This document shows, piece by piece, positions 45,356-53,768 of a stretch of 64,000 bases of DNA. Every line of letters starts with the position of its first letter. Position 1 is the stretch's first letter. A model generated the notes under the pieces. The model searched no databases. It was not told the origin of the DNA and was given only the letters and a program-made list of their open reading frames with translations. The stretch comes from Micromonospora sp. WMMD812 (lineage in GTDB: Bacteria > Actinomycetota > Actinomycetes > Mycobacteriales > Micromonosporaceae), in assembly GCF_027497215.1 (NCBI RefSeq), contig NZ_CP114904.1:6664501-6728500 (forward strand), read 5' to 3'. The position numbers and the translations under genes are program-made.

Positions 45356-46347
45356 GCCGTTGCCTCCCGTTTCGCCATCTCCATGAGGGCCCGGACGATG
45401 GTCCGCCGGCCAAGTTCGATCTTGAAGGCGTTCATCCCGTGCGGCACCGCAGCCGCCATCTCCGCCTCGGCGGCGCGGGTGAAGGAGTCGACGGTCGCCG
45501 GGGCGCCGTCGAGCACCCGCTCGGCCGCGCGGGCACGCCACGGCTTGGTGGCCACCCCGCCCAGCGCCAGCCGGATCTCCGCGATCCGGCCGCCGGCCAC
45601 CGCCATGGCCACCGCGACGGAGGCGAGCGCGAACTCGTACGACTCGCGGTCGCGGATCTTGATGTAGCGGGAGGTGGCCGCGACCGGGAGCGGCGGGAGG
45701 TCGACGCCGGTGATCAGCTCGCCGTGGCTCAGCGGGTGCTCACGCTCCGGGGTCTGCCCGGGCAGCAGGTAGAAGTCGTCGATCGGGATGCTGCGGGAAC
45801 CGGCCGGGCCCTCGGTCCGCACCACCGCGTCCAACGCCACCAGCGCGACGGCCAGGTCGGACGGGTGGGTGGCGATGCAGCAGTCGCTGGTGCCGAGCAC
45901 CGCGTGCCCGCGGTTGACCCCGTCCAGCGCGCTGCACCCCGTGCCTGGGGCGCGCTTGTTGCAGGGGACCTCGGTGTCCCGGAAGTAACTGCAGCGCACC
46001 CGTTGCAGGAGGTTGCCGCCGATGGTGGCCATGTGCCGCAGCTGGGGCGAGGCGCCGAGCACCAGCGCCTCGGCCACCGTCGGGTAGCGCCGGGCCACCG
46101 CCGGCTGCTCGGCCACGTCGCTCATGCGGGCGAGCCCGCCGAGCCGCAGCCCGCCGTCCGGCAGTTCCTCGACCTGGTTCAACGGCAGGTCGTTGATGTC
46201 GACCAGGCGGCGGGGCTGCTCGACGTAGATGCGGAGCAGGTCGACCTGGGTGGTCCCACCGGCCAGGAAGGCGCTCTCCGGGTCGGCGGCGACCGTGCCG
46301 ATCGCGGTGCCGACGTCGGAGACCCGGGAGTAGCTAATCGGCCGCAC
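45352..46347 (-). CDS. FAD/[4Fe-4S]-binding subunit (PaoB-like)
   Basis: Protein of 331 residues. FAD-domain signature LAGGTTQVDLLRIYV near the start, and SPQLRHMATIGGNLLQRVRC. The CSYFRDTEVPCNKRAPGTGC stretch holds three Cys that, as in E. coli PaoB (with the Cys just before), bind an extra [4Fe-4S] cluster. The C-terminal part (CO-dehydrogenase flavoprotein C domain) contains YIKIRDRESYEFALASV and ALGGVATKPWRA. GTG 46347 gives MRPISYSRV and overlaps the [2Fe-2S] subunit by 14 bp. It carries electrons from the Mo site to an acceptor. Cytosolic. Confidence 0.88.
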   Translation of the reverse strand: MRPISYSRVSDVGTAIGTVAADPESAFLAGGTTQVDLLRIYVEQPRRLVDINDLPLNQVEELPDGGLRLGGLARMSDVAEQPAVARRYPTVAEALVLGASPQLRHMATIGGNLLQRVRCSYFRDTEVPCNKRAPGTGCSALDGVNRGHAVLGTSDCCIATHPSDLAVALVALDAVVRTEGPAGSRSIPIDDFYLLPGQTPEREHPLSHGELITGVDLPPLPVAATSRYIKIRDRESYEFALASVAVAMAVAGGRIAEIRLALGGVATKPWRARAAERVLDGAPATVDSFTRAAEAEMAAAVPHGMNAFKIELGRRTIVRALMEMAKREATA

Positions 46348-46882
46348 GGCTGCCCCCCTGCTCGTCCCGCACCCGGCGGATCGCGGCACGGATGTGCGGA
46401 TAGGCGGCGCAGCGGCAGATGTTGCCGCTCATCCAGTCCCGGATCTCGGCGTCGTCGCCGGCGTGTCCCTCGTCGAGCAGCGCCACCGCCGACATGATCT
46501 GCCCGGGAGTGCAGTAGCCGCACTGGAAGGCGTCGGCGTCCAGGAACGCCTGCTGCATCGGGTGCAGCGTGTCGCCGTCGGCCAGCCCCTCGATCGTGGT
46601 CACCTCGCGGTTCTCGCAGGTGATCGCGAGGGTCAGGCAGCCCAGCACCCGCCTTCGGTCGACCCAGACCGTGCACGCCCCGCAGGCGCCCTGGTTGCAG
46701 CCCTTCTTCGTCCCGGTCAGATCGAGACGGTCCCGGAGCGCGTCGAGCAGGCTCACCCGTGGCTCCACCATGATCGTCCGACTCTCGCCGTTGACCCGCA
46801 GGCGGACCTCGACCTCACCCGGACCCCGGACCACCGCGCTGTCCGGGGTCGGCGCCGTCCTGGTCGTCTGGTACGACTTCAC
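46334..46882 (-). CDS. [2Fe-2S] subunit (PaoA-like) without Tat signal
   Basis: Protein of 182 residues with plant-type ferredoxin and second-cluster domains: KGCNQGACGACTVWVD and a following Cys, then QCGYCTPGQIMSAVALL and NICRCAAYPHI. The E. coli PaoA is exported by a twin-Arg signal; the N-terminus here (MKSYQTTRTAPTPDS) has none, so the enzyme appears cytoplasmic unless the start is wrong. GTG 46882 with a G-rich ribosome site. Diverges from the XdhC-like gene across 120 AT-richer base pairs, where a -10-like TATATG is visible on the minus strand. Confidence 0.88.
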   Translation of the reverse strand: MKSYQTTRTAPTPDSAVVRGPGEVEVRLRVNGESRTIMVEPRVSLLDALRDRLDLTGTKKGCNQGACGACTVWVDRRRVLGCLTLAITCENREVTTIEGLADGDTLHPMQQAFLDADAFQCGYCTPGQIMSAVALLDEGHAGDDAEIRDWMSGNICRCAAYPHIRAAIRRVRDEQGGSRAAD

Positions 46883-47002
46883 CAACTCGCACCCCCTTGT
46901 GTTCTGTCTGACCATATATTCCGGATCGGCATCTATTGCGAGAGATCGTCCGACTTGCCCCCGCGGTGGGGTGGTCGACGCACCGGGACGGGAGGCGGGC
47001 GC

Positions 47003-48157
47003 GTGCGGGACGTGTTCGACGAGGTGCACCGCCACTGGCGGGCCGGTGAGCCGGTCGCGCTGGCGACCGTCGTGGCTACCTGGCGCTCGGCGCCGCAGCC
47101 GCCCGGCGCCGCGATGCTGGTCACGGCCGACGGCACGGTCACCGGCAGCGTCTCCGGCGGCTGTGTCGAGGCCGACCTGTACGAACGGGCGCGTGCCGTG
47201 CTCGACACCGGCAGCCCGGAACTGGTCCGCTACGGCGTCAGCGACGACGACGCGTACGCGGTCGGGCTGACCTGCGGCGGGGTGCTCGACGTGTACGTGG
47301 AGCGGGTGACGCCCGCCGGCTTCCCCGAACTCGACGCGGTCGCCGCCGCCCGCGAGGCCGGCCGCCCGGCCGCGGTGGTCACCTGCGTCGCCGCCGACGT
47401 CGGCGACCCGCCCGGGACCGCGGTGCCGGCCGACCCGGACCGGCGGCTCGGCCGGCGGCTGGTGCTGGCCGGCGACCGGGTGGTCGGGTCGCTCGGCGGC
47501 GACCGGCTGGACGCCGCGGCGGCCGCCGACGCGCTCGGGCTGCTCGCGGCCGGACGCAGCGGAGTGCTCCGGTACGGCTACCACGGACAGCGCCGGGGCA
47601 GTGGCGTGAGCCTCTTCGTCGCGGCGTACGCCACGCGGCCCCGGATGCTCGTCTTCGGCGCCATCGACTTCGCCGCCGCGGTGGCCCGGATCGGCGCCTT
47701 CCTCGGCTACCGGGTGACCGTCTGCGACGCCCGCCCGGTGTTCGCCACCGCCCGGCGATTCCCGGAGGCGCAGGAGGTGGTCGCCGACTGGCCGCACCGC
47801 TACCTGCGGACGGAGCTGGACGCCGGCCGGGTCGACCCGCGGACCGTGGTCTGCGTGCTGACCCACGACCCGAAGTTCGACGTGCCGGTGCTCGCGCTGG
47901 CGCTGCGCCACCCGCTGGCGTACGTCGGGGCGATGGGGTCCCGGCGTACCCACGACGAGCGGCGTAAGCGCCTGCGCGAGGCGGGGGTCGGCGAGGAGCA
48001 ACTCGCCCGGCTCGCCTCGCCGATCGGGCTGGACCTGGGCGGGCGCACGCCGGAGGAGACCGCGGTGAGCGTCGCCGCGCAGATCGTCGCCGGCCGCTGG
48101 GGCGGCACCGGCCGACCGCTGGCCGACCTGGCCGGGCCGATCCACCACCCGGGCTAG
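47003..48157 (+). CDS. XdhC/CoxI (PaoD-like) molybdenum cofactor insertion factor
   Basis: Protein of 384 residues. N-terminal XdhC/CoxI domain with ATVVATWRSAPQPPGAAMLV and GSVSGGCVEADLYE. C-terminal Rossmann domain with MLVFGAIDFAAAVARIGAFL, DARPVFATARRFP and YVGAMGSRRTHDERR. Such proteins load modified molybdenum cofactor onto xanthine-oxidase-family enzymes. Its divergent place beside the three oxidoreductase genes indicates it serves that enzyme. GTG 47003 follows GGGAGG. The 3' end runs into a 29-bp tandem repeat, whose first unit codes the final residues GPIHHPG. Confidence 0.88.
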   Translation: MRDVFDEVHRHWRAGEPVALATVVATWRSAPQPPGAAMLVTADGTVTGSVSGGCVEADLYERARAVLDTGSPELVRYGVSDDDAYAVGLTCGGVLDVYVERVTPAGFPELDAVAAAREAGRPAAVVTCVAADVGDPPGTAVPADPDRRLGRRLVLAGDRVVGSLGGDRLDAAAAADALGLLAAGRSGVLRYGYHGQRRGSGVSLFVAAYATRPRMLVFGAIDFAAAVARIGAFLGYRVTVCDARPVFATARRFPEAQEVVADWPHRYLRTELDAGRVDPRTVVCVLTHDPKFDVPVLALALRHPLAYVGAMGSRRTHDERRKRLREAGVGEEQLARLASPIGLDLGGRTPEETAVSVAAQIVAGRWGGTGRPLADLAGPIHHPG

Positions 48158-48310
48158 GCGCCGGGCCGATCCGCCACCCGGGCCAGGCGCAAGGCCGATT
48201 TGTCACCCGGGCCAGGCGCCGGGCCGATCCATCACCCGGGCCAGGCGCAGGCCCATCCATCACCTGGGCCAGGCGGTCCGGCGCCGATCCATCGTTCGGG
48301 CTGGGCCCGG
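48135..48310. repeat. 29-bp tandem repeat at the 3' end of the XdhC-like gene
   Basis: Units beginning GGCCGATCC recur at 48135, 48164, 48193, 48222 and about 48250 (28-29 bp apart), with a degenerate copy near 48282. The first unit is coding, the rest is not. Each unit carries the palindromic CACCCGGGC core. The remaining non-coding space to 48553 holds only a possible -10 (TATCTT near 48423) and a GC-rich leader. Confidence 0.75.
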
Positions 48311-48553
48311 CCCCGGATCCGCTCCCGGGGTCCGCGGCAGGTGGTGGACCAGGTCGTCGACGAGCACCGTGCCGACCCGTGGCGTGTCCCGTGCCCCGCA
48401 CGCATCCCGGCGGGCCAATACCGTATCTTCGGCGCTCGTCACGACGCGCGCTGTGCCAGCCTGGTGCGACGAGATCTCCCCAGGCACGACGGCGGGTGGG
48501 GTGGCCCGCTCCGGCCGGGCGGCGTGGCGGCCGGCGACGACGGAAGGACCGGA

Positions 48554-49492
48554 ATGGGATACGCGGTGGTGCTCGGCGAGGCACTGATGGACCTGCTCGA
48601 GACCGAGCGCGGCGGGGAGCCGGTCTACCGGCAGGCGATCGGCGGCGGGCCGCTGAACGTCGCCGTCGGGGTGTCCCGGCTCGGCGGCGCGGCGCAGTTC
48701 GTCGGTTCGTTCGGCGACGACGCGCTCGCCGGCCGGATCCGCGACTTCCTCACCACCGTCGGTGTCGGGCTGGACGGCGCGATCACCGCGCCGGTGCCGA
48801 CCGCGCTCGCGGTGGTCAGCCACGCCGGGGCGGAACCCGACTTCCGCTTCTACGGCGAGCCGCCCTCGTACGGCCTGCTCGGCGCCGACGACGTGGACAT
48901 CGCGCTCGTCGAGGGGGCCGACGTGCTCTACTGCGGGTCGATCGTGCTGCTGCGGCCAACGGTGCTCGCCGCCGCGCGGCGGGCCTGGTCGCTCGCCGCC
49001 GGTGGCCTGCGCGTGTTCGACCCGAACGTGCGGCCCCGGCTGCTGGACGGCCCGGCCGCGCTGGCCGGCCTGCGCGAGGTGGTGGCCGAGTTCGCCGCCG
49101 GGGCGCACCTGGTCAAGCTCAGCAGCGCGGACGCGGAGCTGCTCTACCCCCGGGAGCCGGTCGAGGGGGTCGCGGCGTACCTGCGCGAACTGGGCGCCGC
49201 GACGGTGGTGGTGACCCTCGGCGCGGACGGCGCGGTGCTCGCCGCCGCCGACGCCGACCCGGTCCGGGTGCCGGCACCCAAGGTCAACCCGGTGGACGCC
49301 ACCGGCGCGGGGGACTCGGTGATGGCGGCGCTCGTCGCCGACCTGCTCGCCGACGGCGAGCCGACCGACCCGGCGGGCTGGGTCGAGCGGGTGGCGTTCG
49401 CGCTGCGCGTCGCCGGGCTGGTCTGCGAGTCGCCCGGCGGCGCCACCTCCATGCCCACCCGCGCCGACGTCCTCCAGCGCTTCACCCGCTGA
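48554..49492 (+). CDS. PfkB family carbohydrate kinase (fructokinase-like)
   Basis: Protein of 312 residues with both PfkB signatures: IGGGPLNVAVGVSRLGG near the N-terminus and the anion hole/catalytic VDATGAGDSVMAALVADL near 255, where the Asp of GAGD is the base. Phosphorylates a sugar or nucleoside hydroxyl; the GEALMDLLE start resembles bacterial fructokinases. Cytosolic. ATG 48554 has GGAAGGA upstream. It stands alone, with a long upstream spacer and a convergent MBL gene. Confidence 0.9.
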   Translation: MGYAVVLGEALMDLLETERGGEPVYRQAIGGGPLNVAVGVSRLGGAAQFVGSFGDDALAGRIRDFLTTVGVGLDGAITAPVPTALAVVSHAGAEPDFRFYGEPPSYGLLGADDVDIALVEGADVLYCGSIVLLRPTVLAAARRAWSLAAGGLRVFDPNVRPRLLDGPAALAGLREVVAEFAAGAHLVKLSSADAELLYPREPVEGVAAYLRELGAATVVVTLGADGAVLAAADADPVRVPAPKVNPVDATGAGDSVMAALVADLLADGEPTDPAGWVERVAFALRVAGLVCESPGGATSMPTRADVLQRFTR

Positions 49493-49500
49493 CCCAGCTT

Positions 49501-49576
49501 CCGCGATCTTGCACTTTCGGCCCCTAATCTGTCCCGATTCGCGTTTTTCGCCGGGGCGGAAACCGCAAGATCGCGG
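49501..49576. terminator. Long inverted repeat between convergent genes
   Basis: CCGCGATCTTGC (49501-49512) is perfectly complementary to 49565-49576, and inner segments TTTCGGCCCC/GGGGCGGAAA pair with one mismatch. A T-rich loop (GTTTTTCG) lies inside. It fits a bidirectional terminator or a second dispersed repeat type. Confidence 0.65.
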
Positions 49577-49591
49577 GGGATGAGGGCGGGG

Positions 49592-50416
49592 TCAGGGGGT
49601 GAGTTCGCGGTAGCCGCGGCGGGCGGCCGTGCGGGCCGTCGGGGCCGCGAACGGGGCGTGGGCGGCTACGTCCTCCGGGGGTGTGCCGTCGCGGTGGCCG
49701 GCCCGGATCAGCGCGGCCAGGTCGACCAGCTGCCGGTGCTGGGCGCGGACGAACTCCGCGTCCACCGGCGTGCCGTGTCCCGGCACCACCACCGTGGCGG
49801 GCGTGGTCAGCCGGAGCAGGTCCGCGACGGCGTCCGGCCACCGCAGCGGGTACGAGTCCTCGAAGGCGGGCGGCGCGCCCTGCTCGACCAGGTCGCCGGC
49901 GACGAGCACGTCCGCGTCCGGCACGTGCACCACCAGATCGCCGTCGGTGTGCCCGAGACCGGGGTGGCGCAGCAGCACCGGCCGCCCGCCCACGTCGAGC
50001 ACGGTCTCGCCGCGCACCGGGTGCGTCGGCGCGAGCAACTCGGTGCCGGCCACCCCGGGGGCGAGGACCGGCCACTCCGCGCTCACCTCTGCGTACGCCT
50101 CGCGGCGCAGCCGGTCCGGGTGGTCCCGCAGAGCGGCCGCGACGCGTTCGTGCGCGTACACCGGGCGGGGCGGATCGGCGGCGAGCGTCGCGTTGCCGAA
50201 GCAGTGGTCGAAGTGGTGGTGCGTGTTCACCACCGACCAGGGCGCGGCGGTGACCACCCGGGCGGCGGCGGCCAGCTCGGCGGCCTGCCCGGCGGTCGAG
50301 AGAGTGTCCACCAGCAGCGCGGCGCCGTCGCCGACCACCAGCGTGACGTTCACGTCGAGCAGCGGCTCGCGCAGCACGTGCACCCGGTCGGCGACCTCGA
50401 CGAACCGGAGGGTCAT
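49592..50416 (-). CDS. Metallo-beta-lactamase fold hydrolase
   Basis: Protein of 274 residues. Metal motif VNTHHHFDHCFGN (HxHxDH type), His in LLRHPGLGHTDGDLV, Asp in VLVAGDLVEQG and His in VVVPGHGTPV. General MBL hydrolase acting on ester, lactone or thioester bonds; it lacks glyoxalase II specifics. ATG 50416 overlaps the stop of the thioesterase gene (ATGA), which links the two in one operon and hints at an acyl-ester or thioester substrate. Soluble. The substrate is not determined. Confidence 0.9.
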   Translation of the reverse strand: MTLRFVEVADRVHVLREPLLDVNVTLVVGDGAALLVDTLSTAGQAAELAAAARVVTAAPWSVVNTHHHFDHCFGNATLAADPPRPVYAHERVAAALRDHPDRLRREAYAEVSAEWPVLAPGVAGTELLAPTHPVRGETVLDVGGRPVLLRHPGLGHTDGDLVVHVPDADVLVAGDLVEQGAPPAFEDSYPLRWPDAVADLLRLTTPATVVVPGHGTPVDAEFVRAQHRQLVDLAALIRAGHRDGTPPEDVAAHAPFAAPTARTAARRGYRELTP

Positions 50417-50817
50417 GCGGGCCGCGACGCGCGCTCCACGAAACGCTGGCGGTCGACGAGCACCCGCTCCACCCGCCCGTCGGCCACCGTGTCGTCCCCG
50501 TCGGTGACGATCACCTCGAACAGCAGCCGCCGCCCGTCGACCTTGGCCAGCCGGGCCTGTGCCCGGACCGTCCGCCCGATCGGGGTCGGCGCCCGGTGGT
50601 CCAGCTCGACCCGCAGCCCGACCGTGGTCATCCCGGCCGGCATCCGGGCGGCGGTCGCGGCGACCGTCGCGGCCTCGGCGAGCGCCAGGACCCGGGGCGT
50701 GCCCAGCACCGGCACGTCGCCGGAGCCGACCGCCTGCGCGGTGTCGGCGTCGGTCACAGTCAACTCCACCCGGGCGCTCAGCCCCGGGACGAACGCGGGC
50801 TCCGACTGCTCCTGCAT
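50413..50817 (-). CDS. FlK-like thioesterase family protein
   Basis: Hotdog-fold protein of 134 residues resembling fluoroacetyl-CoA thioesterase FlK: VTDADTAQAVGSGDVPVLGT, ALAEAATVAATAARMPAG, TTVGLRVELDHRAPTPIGR and DGRRLLFEVIVTDG. The Thr of DTA, Glu of the AEA segment and His of DHRA correspond to the FlK triad. FlK protects against fluoroacetate, but most relatives are general small acyl-CoA thioesterases. It leads the operon with the MBL gene. ATG at 50817. Confidence 0.85.
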   Translation of the reverse strand: MQEQSEPAFVPGLSARVELTVTDADTAQAVGSGDVPVLGTPRVLALAEAATVAATAARMPAGMTTVGLRVELDHRAPTPIGRTVRAQARLAKVDGRRLLFEVIVTDGDDTVADGRVERVLVDRQRFVERASRPA

Positions 50818-50941
50818 GGCCCACAGCCTAGGTGCTGCCCGACCCGCCGGCCACGCGCGCGGGGCCCGCGGACACGCCGCGACCGGCCCGACGACCCTCG
50901 CCGCCCTGGTGGTCGGCGTCGGTCGATGGGTCGACCGCCGT

Positions 50942-50955
50942 TAACCTTGACCGCG
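50942..50955 (+). promoter_or_regulatory. -10 box TAACCT close to a start codon
   Basis: TAACCT (50942-50947) lies 8 nt before ATG 50956 with no ribosome site, suggesting a leaderless or near-leaderless transcript. Confidence 0.4.
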
Positions 50956-52014
50956 ATGGCCGTCGTGACTGACCCCCAGCCCCCCGCCCGGACCGACCCG
51001 CCCGCGTCGCCCGACGGCGGGCGTCGCCGCCTGGTCGCCATGGCGATCTGGGGTGCCGCCTTCGTCGTCGGCTGGCTCGGTATCGGGCTGCCCACCGACC
51101 CGACGTACGCGTTCCTCTGGATCTGGGCCGCCACCATCGCCTGGAACTCGTCCCGGCCGTGGCGCAGCCACCTGCGCTTCGCCCGGGACTGGGTGCCGGT
51201 GGTGGTGCTCTTCGCCGTGTACAACCTCTCCCGGGGGTTCGCCGACAACGGCGCCGTCCCGCACGCCTACGAGCTGGTCGTCGCCGACCGCTTCATGTTC
51301 GGCTGGGCGACCGGCGGCCAGGTGCCGACGGTGTGGTTGCAGCAGCACCTCTACCGGCCGCAGGTGCAGTGGTGGGACGTGCTGGTGAGCTGGGTCTACT
51401 TCTCGCACTTCGTGGTCGCGCTCGCCGCCGCCGCCGTGCTCTGGCTGCGCAACCGGGCGCGCTGGGGCGCGTACATGCGGCGGTGGGCCTTCCTCTGCGC
51501 CGCCGGCCTGGTCACCTACTTCCTCTACCCGGCCGCGCCGCCGTGGTGGGCCGCGCAGAACGGCCTGATCGAGGACGTCGCCCGGATCTCCACCCGGGGC
51601 TGGAAGGAGTTCGGCATGCACGGGGCCGGCAACCTGCTCAACGCCGGCCAGATCGCGTCGAACCCGGTGGCCGCGATGCCCTCGCTGCACACCGCCTGGG
51701 CGCTCTTCGTGGTGCTGTTCTTCCTCAACGCGACCCGCCGGCGCTGGTGGCCGCTGCTGCTCGCGTACCCCCTGGCGATGACCTTCACCCTGGTCTACGC
51801 GGGCGAGCACTACGTGATCGACGTGCTGGTCGGCTGGGCGTACGTCGGGATGACCTTCCTGGTGGTCGGCCTGGCCGAGCGCTGGTGGGCCGCCCGCAAG
51901 GCCCGCCGCGGGCCGCCCGACGAGGCGGCGCCGACCACCGGCGGCGAAGTCGGGGACACGGCGACGGACCAGGCCCCCACCGCCGACCCGTCCGCGCTGC
52001 CCGCCACCCGCTGA
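50956..52014 (+). CDS. PAP2-family membrane protein (AUR1/inositol-phosphorylceramide-synthase-like)
   Basis: Protein of 352 residues with about six membrane helices. Active-site motifs: PSLHTAWALFVVLFF and YAGEHYVIDVLVGWAYVG, giving the two catalytic His of PAP2_3 proteins. An amphipathic ~30-residue loop (LIEDVARISTRGWKEFGMHG) precedes them. In actinobacteria such proteins act as lipid phosphatases or transferases, possibly in phosphoinositide or lipoglycan metabolism. The tail is acidic and disordered. Neighbouring genes are divergent or convergent, giving no operon context. Confidence 0.85.
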   Translation: MAVVTDPQPPARTDPPASPDGGRRRLVAMAIWGAAFVVGWLGIGLPTDPTYAFLWIWAATIAWNSSRPWRSHLRFARDWVPVVVLFAVYNLSRGFADNGAVPHAYELVVADRFMFGWATGGQVPTVWLQQHLYRPQVQWWDVLVSWVYFSHFVVALAAAAVLWLRNRARWGAYMRRWAFLCAAGLVTYFLYPAAPPWWAAQNGLIEDVARISTRGWKEFGMHGAGNLLNAGQIASNPVAAMPSLHTAWALFVVLFFLNATRRRWWPLLLAYPLAMTFTLVYAGEHYVIDVLVGWAYVGMTFLVVGLAERWWAARKARRGPPDEAAPTTGGEVGDTATDQAPTADPSALPATR

Positions 52015-52063
52015 CCCCCGCGGGTCTCCGGGGAAGCCAACCGGCCCGCTCAGCCGGCCCCGC

Positions 52064-53725
52064 TCAGCCGGCCCGGCGGGCGGCATGCGTGCGCGTGACC
52101 AGCTCGGCGGCCAGCGCCCAGGCCTCGGCGAGGTCGCGCTCCTCGGCCACCGCGCCCGCCCCGCCCGCGGTGTCCGCGTGCACGGTGGCCAGGCCGAGAC
52201 GCCGCTGCAGCGGCCCCTGCACCACCCGGACGCTCTGGATCCGGGCGTACGGTACGAGCGTGAGCTGCCGGGTCAGCAGCCCGGACCGGACCGCGAAGAC
52301 CCGCTCGTGCAGCCCCGCGCCGAGCGCGCCGCGCCCCAGCGGGTGCAGCCAGCGGGCCCGTGGCGGCGGCGGGTGCAGCGGCAACCCGGTCAGCCCCACC
52401 CCGGGCAGCACCTCGCTGACGATCCGTTCGGCGGTCGGCTGGTCGCCGACCGGCAGCAGCCGGTCCGGGCGGTTGCGTTCGTCCGCCTCGCCGACCGAGT
52501 AGCCGGCCACCTCCAGCCGCAGCCGGAGCCAGCCCTTCGCCCGCCACAGCAGCGGCCAGGTGGCGCGGACGGTCTGCACCCGGTCCAGCGGCACCGTCTG
52601 CGCCCGCGTCTCCAGCAGGCCGTTGCGGACCCGCAGCGTCCCGTCGTCGCGGGCCAGCCGGAAGTTCCAGTCGTCGAGGACCCGGCGCACCGGCTGCAAC
52701 ACCACGCCGGCCATGGCGGTGAGGGTGCTGGCCACCGCGACGAACGACCACGAGCCCTCGGAGAGAAACTGGACCACCACGAAGGCCACGCCGAACGGCA
52801 GCAGGAACGCCTGCGGCGTGAGCAACTGGCTGATCAGCAGGTCCTGGTTGCGTACGGTGTGCAGCGGCCGGCCGGGTGGCACGTCGGCCGGCGCGGGCGG
52901 CGGGCCCGCCGGCGTGGTCGTGGGACCGGCCGGTCCGGCGGGTTCGGGCGCGGCGACCGGCTGCCCGGCCCGGCCGGCCAGGACCAGCAGCCGCGCTCGC
53001 AACGCGGTCGCGTCAGCCACGCTGAGATACGCCAACGGCGCCTCGGTCTTGCCGCCGCCCACCACCTCGAGGCGCAGCTCGGCGAGGCCGGTGAGCTGGG
53101 CGAGCAGCGGCCGGACCACCTCGACGGCCTGCAGCCGCTCCAGCGGGATGGCCCGGGTCCGTCGCCAGAGCAGCCCCTCGTACACCCGCAGCTCGCGGCC
53201 GACCACGTGGTAGCCGGTGTTGTACCAACTGATCACCGACAGCACGGTCGCGCCCAGCGCCAGCACGACGACCATCGCGGCGAACCAACCGAAACCCACG
53301 CGGGACAGCGTCGACCAGGAGAGCCCGGCGATCACCACGACCAGCGACTTGGCGCCGTGCAGCGCCGGGCTGAGCGGGTGCAGTCGCTGGCGGGGTTCCC
53401 CCTGCTCGCCCCACGGCGGGCCGGGCGGCGCGCCGCCCGGATACGGCGGTGCCCCTCCCGGTGGGTGGGGCGCCGGCGACGCGCCGGGGTACGGACCCGG
53501 GTACGCCGGCCACCCGCCGTTCGGCGGCGGTCCGGGGTAGGGCACCGGGCCGGGGTGCGGCGGCGGTCCGGGGTGGGGCACCGGGCCGGGGTGCGGCGGC
53601 GGGCCGGGGTGCGGCGGCGGTCCGGGGTGGGGCACCGGGCCGGAGTGCGGCGGCGCACCGGCGGGTGGTGGGCCGGGATCCGGCGCGGGCGGTCGGGTGC
53701 CCGGCTCGGCGGGGCCCTCGCTCAT
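52064..53725 (-). CDS. Membrane protein with bacterial PH (bPH2/YdbT-like) domains and a Pro-rich tail
   Basis: Protein of 553 residues. Residues ~1-110 are Pro/Gly/His-rich with tandem PPPHPGP-type repeats. Paired hydrophobic helices follow, each before a bPH2 domain; visible pieces are YEGLLWRRTRAIPLERLQAV, VRNGLLETRAQTVPLDRVQT and VRSGLLTRQLTLVPYARIQS. This is the three-domain YdbT/YdbS layout, whose partner is the next upstream gene. Function unknown; in Bacillus YdbT and YdbS protect against some bacteriocins and alter the membrane. ATG 53725. Confidence 0.85.
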   Translation of the reverse strand: MSEGPAEPGTRPPAPDPGPPPAGAPPHSGPVPHPGPPPHPGPPPHPGPVPHPGPPPHPGPVPYPGPPPNGGWPAYPGPYPGASPAPHPPGGAPPYPGGAPPGPPWGEQGEPRQRLHPLSPALHGAKSLVVVIAGLSWSTLSRVGFGWFAAMVVVLALGATVLSVISWYNTGYHVVGRELRVYEGLLWRRTRAIPLERLQAVEVVRPLLAQLTGLAELRLEVVGGGKTEAPLAYLSVADATALRARLLVLAGRAGQPVAAPEPAGPAGPTTTPAGPPPAPADVPPGRPLHTVRNQDLLISQLLTPQAFLLPFGVAFVVVQFLSEGSWSFVAVASTLTAMAGVVLQPVRRVLDDWNFRLARDDGTLRVRNGLLETRAQTVPLDRVQTVRATWPLLWRAKGWLRLRLEVAGYSVGEADERNRPDRLLPVGDQPTAERIVSEVLPGVGLTGLPLHPPPPRARWLHPLGRGALGAGLHERVFAVRSGLLTRQLTLVPYARIQSVRVVQGPLQRRLGLATVHADTAGGAGAVAEERDLAEAWALAAELVTRTHAARRAG

Positions 53726-53768
53726 CGGGGCCGTCCCGCCGGCGCCGGCGACGAGTCGGAGCGGCCGG

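Noticed and set aside
48135..48310. Tandem repeats considered as a CRISPR array
   Set aside because: There are no unique spacers between the 29-bp units and no cas genes.
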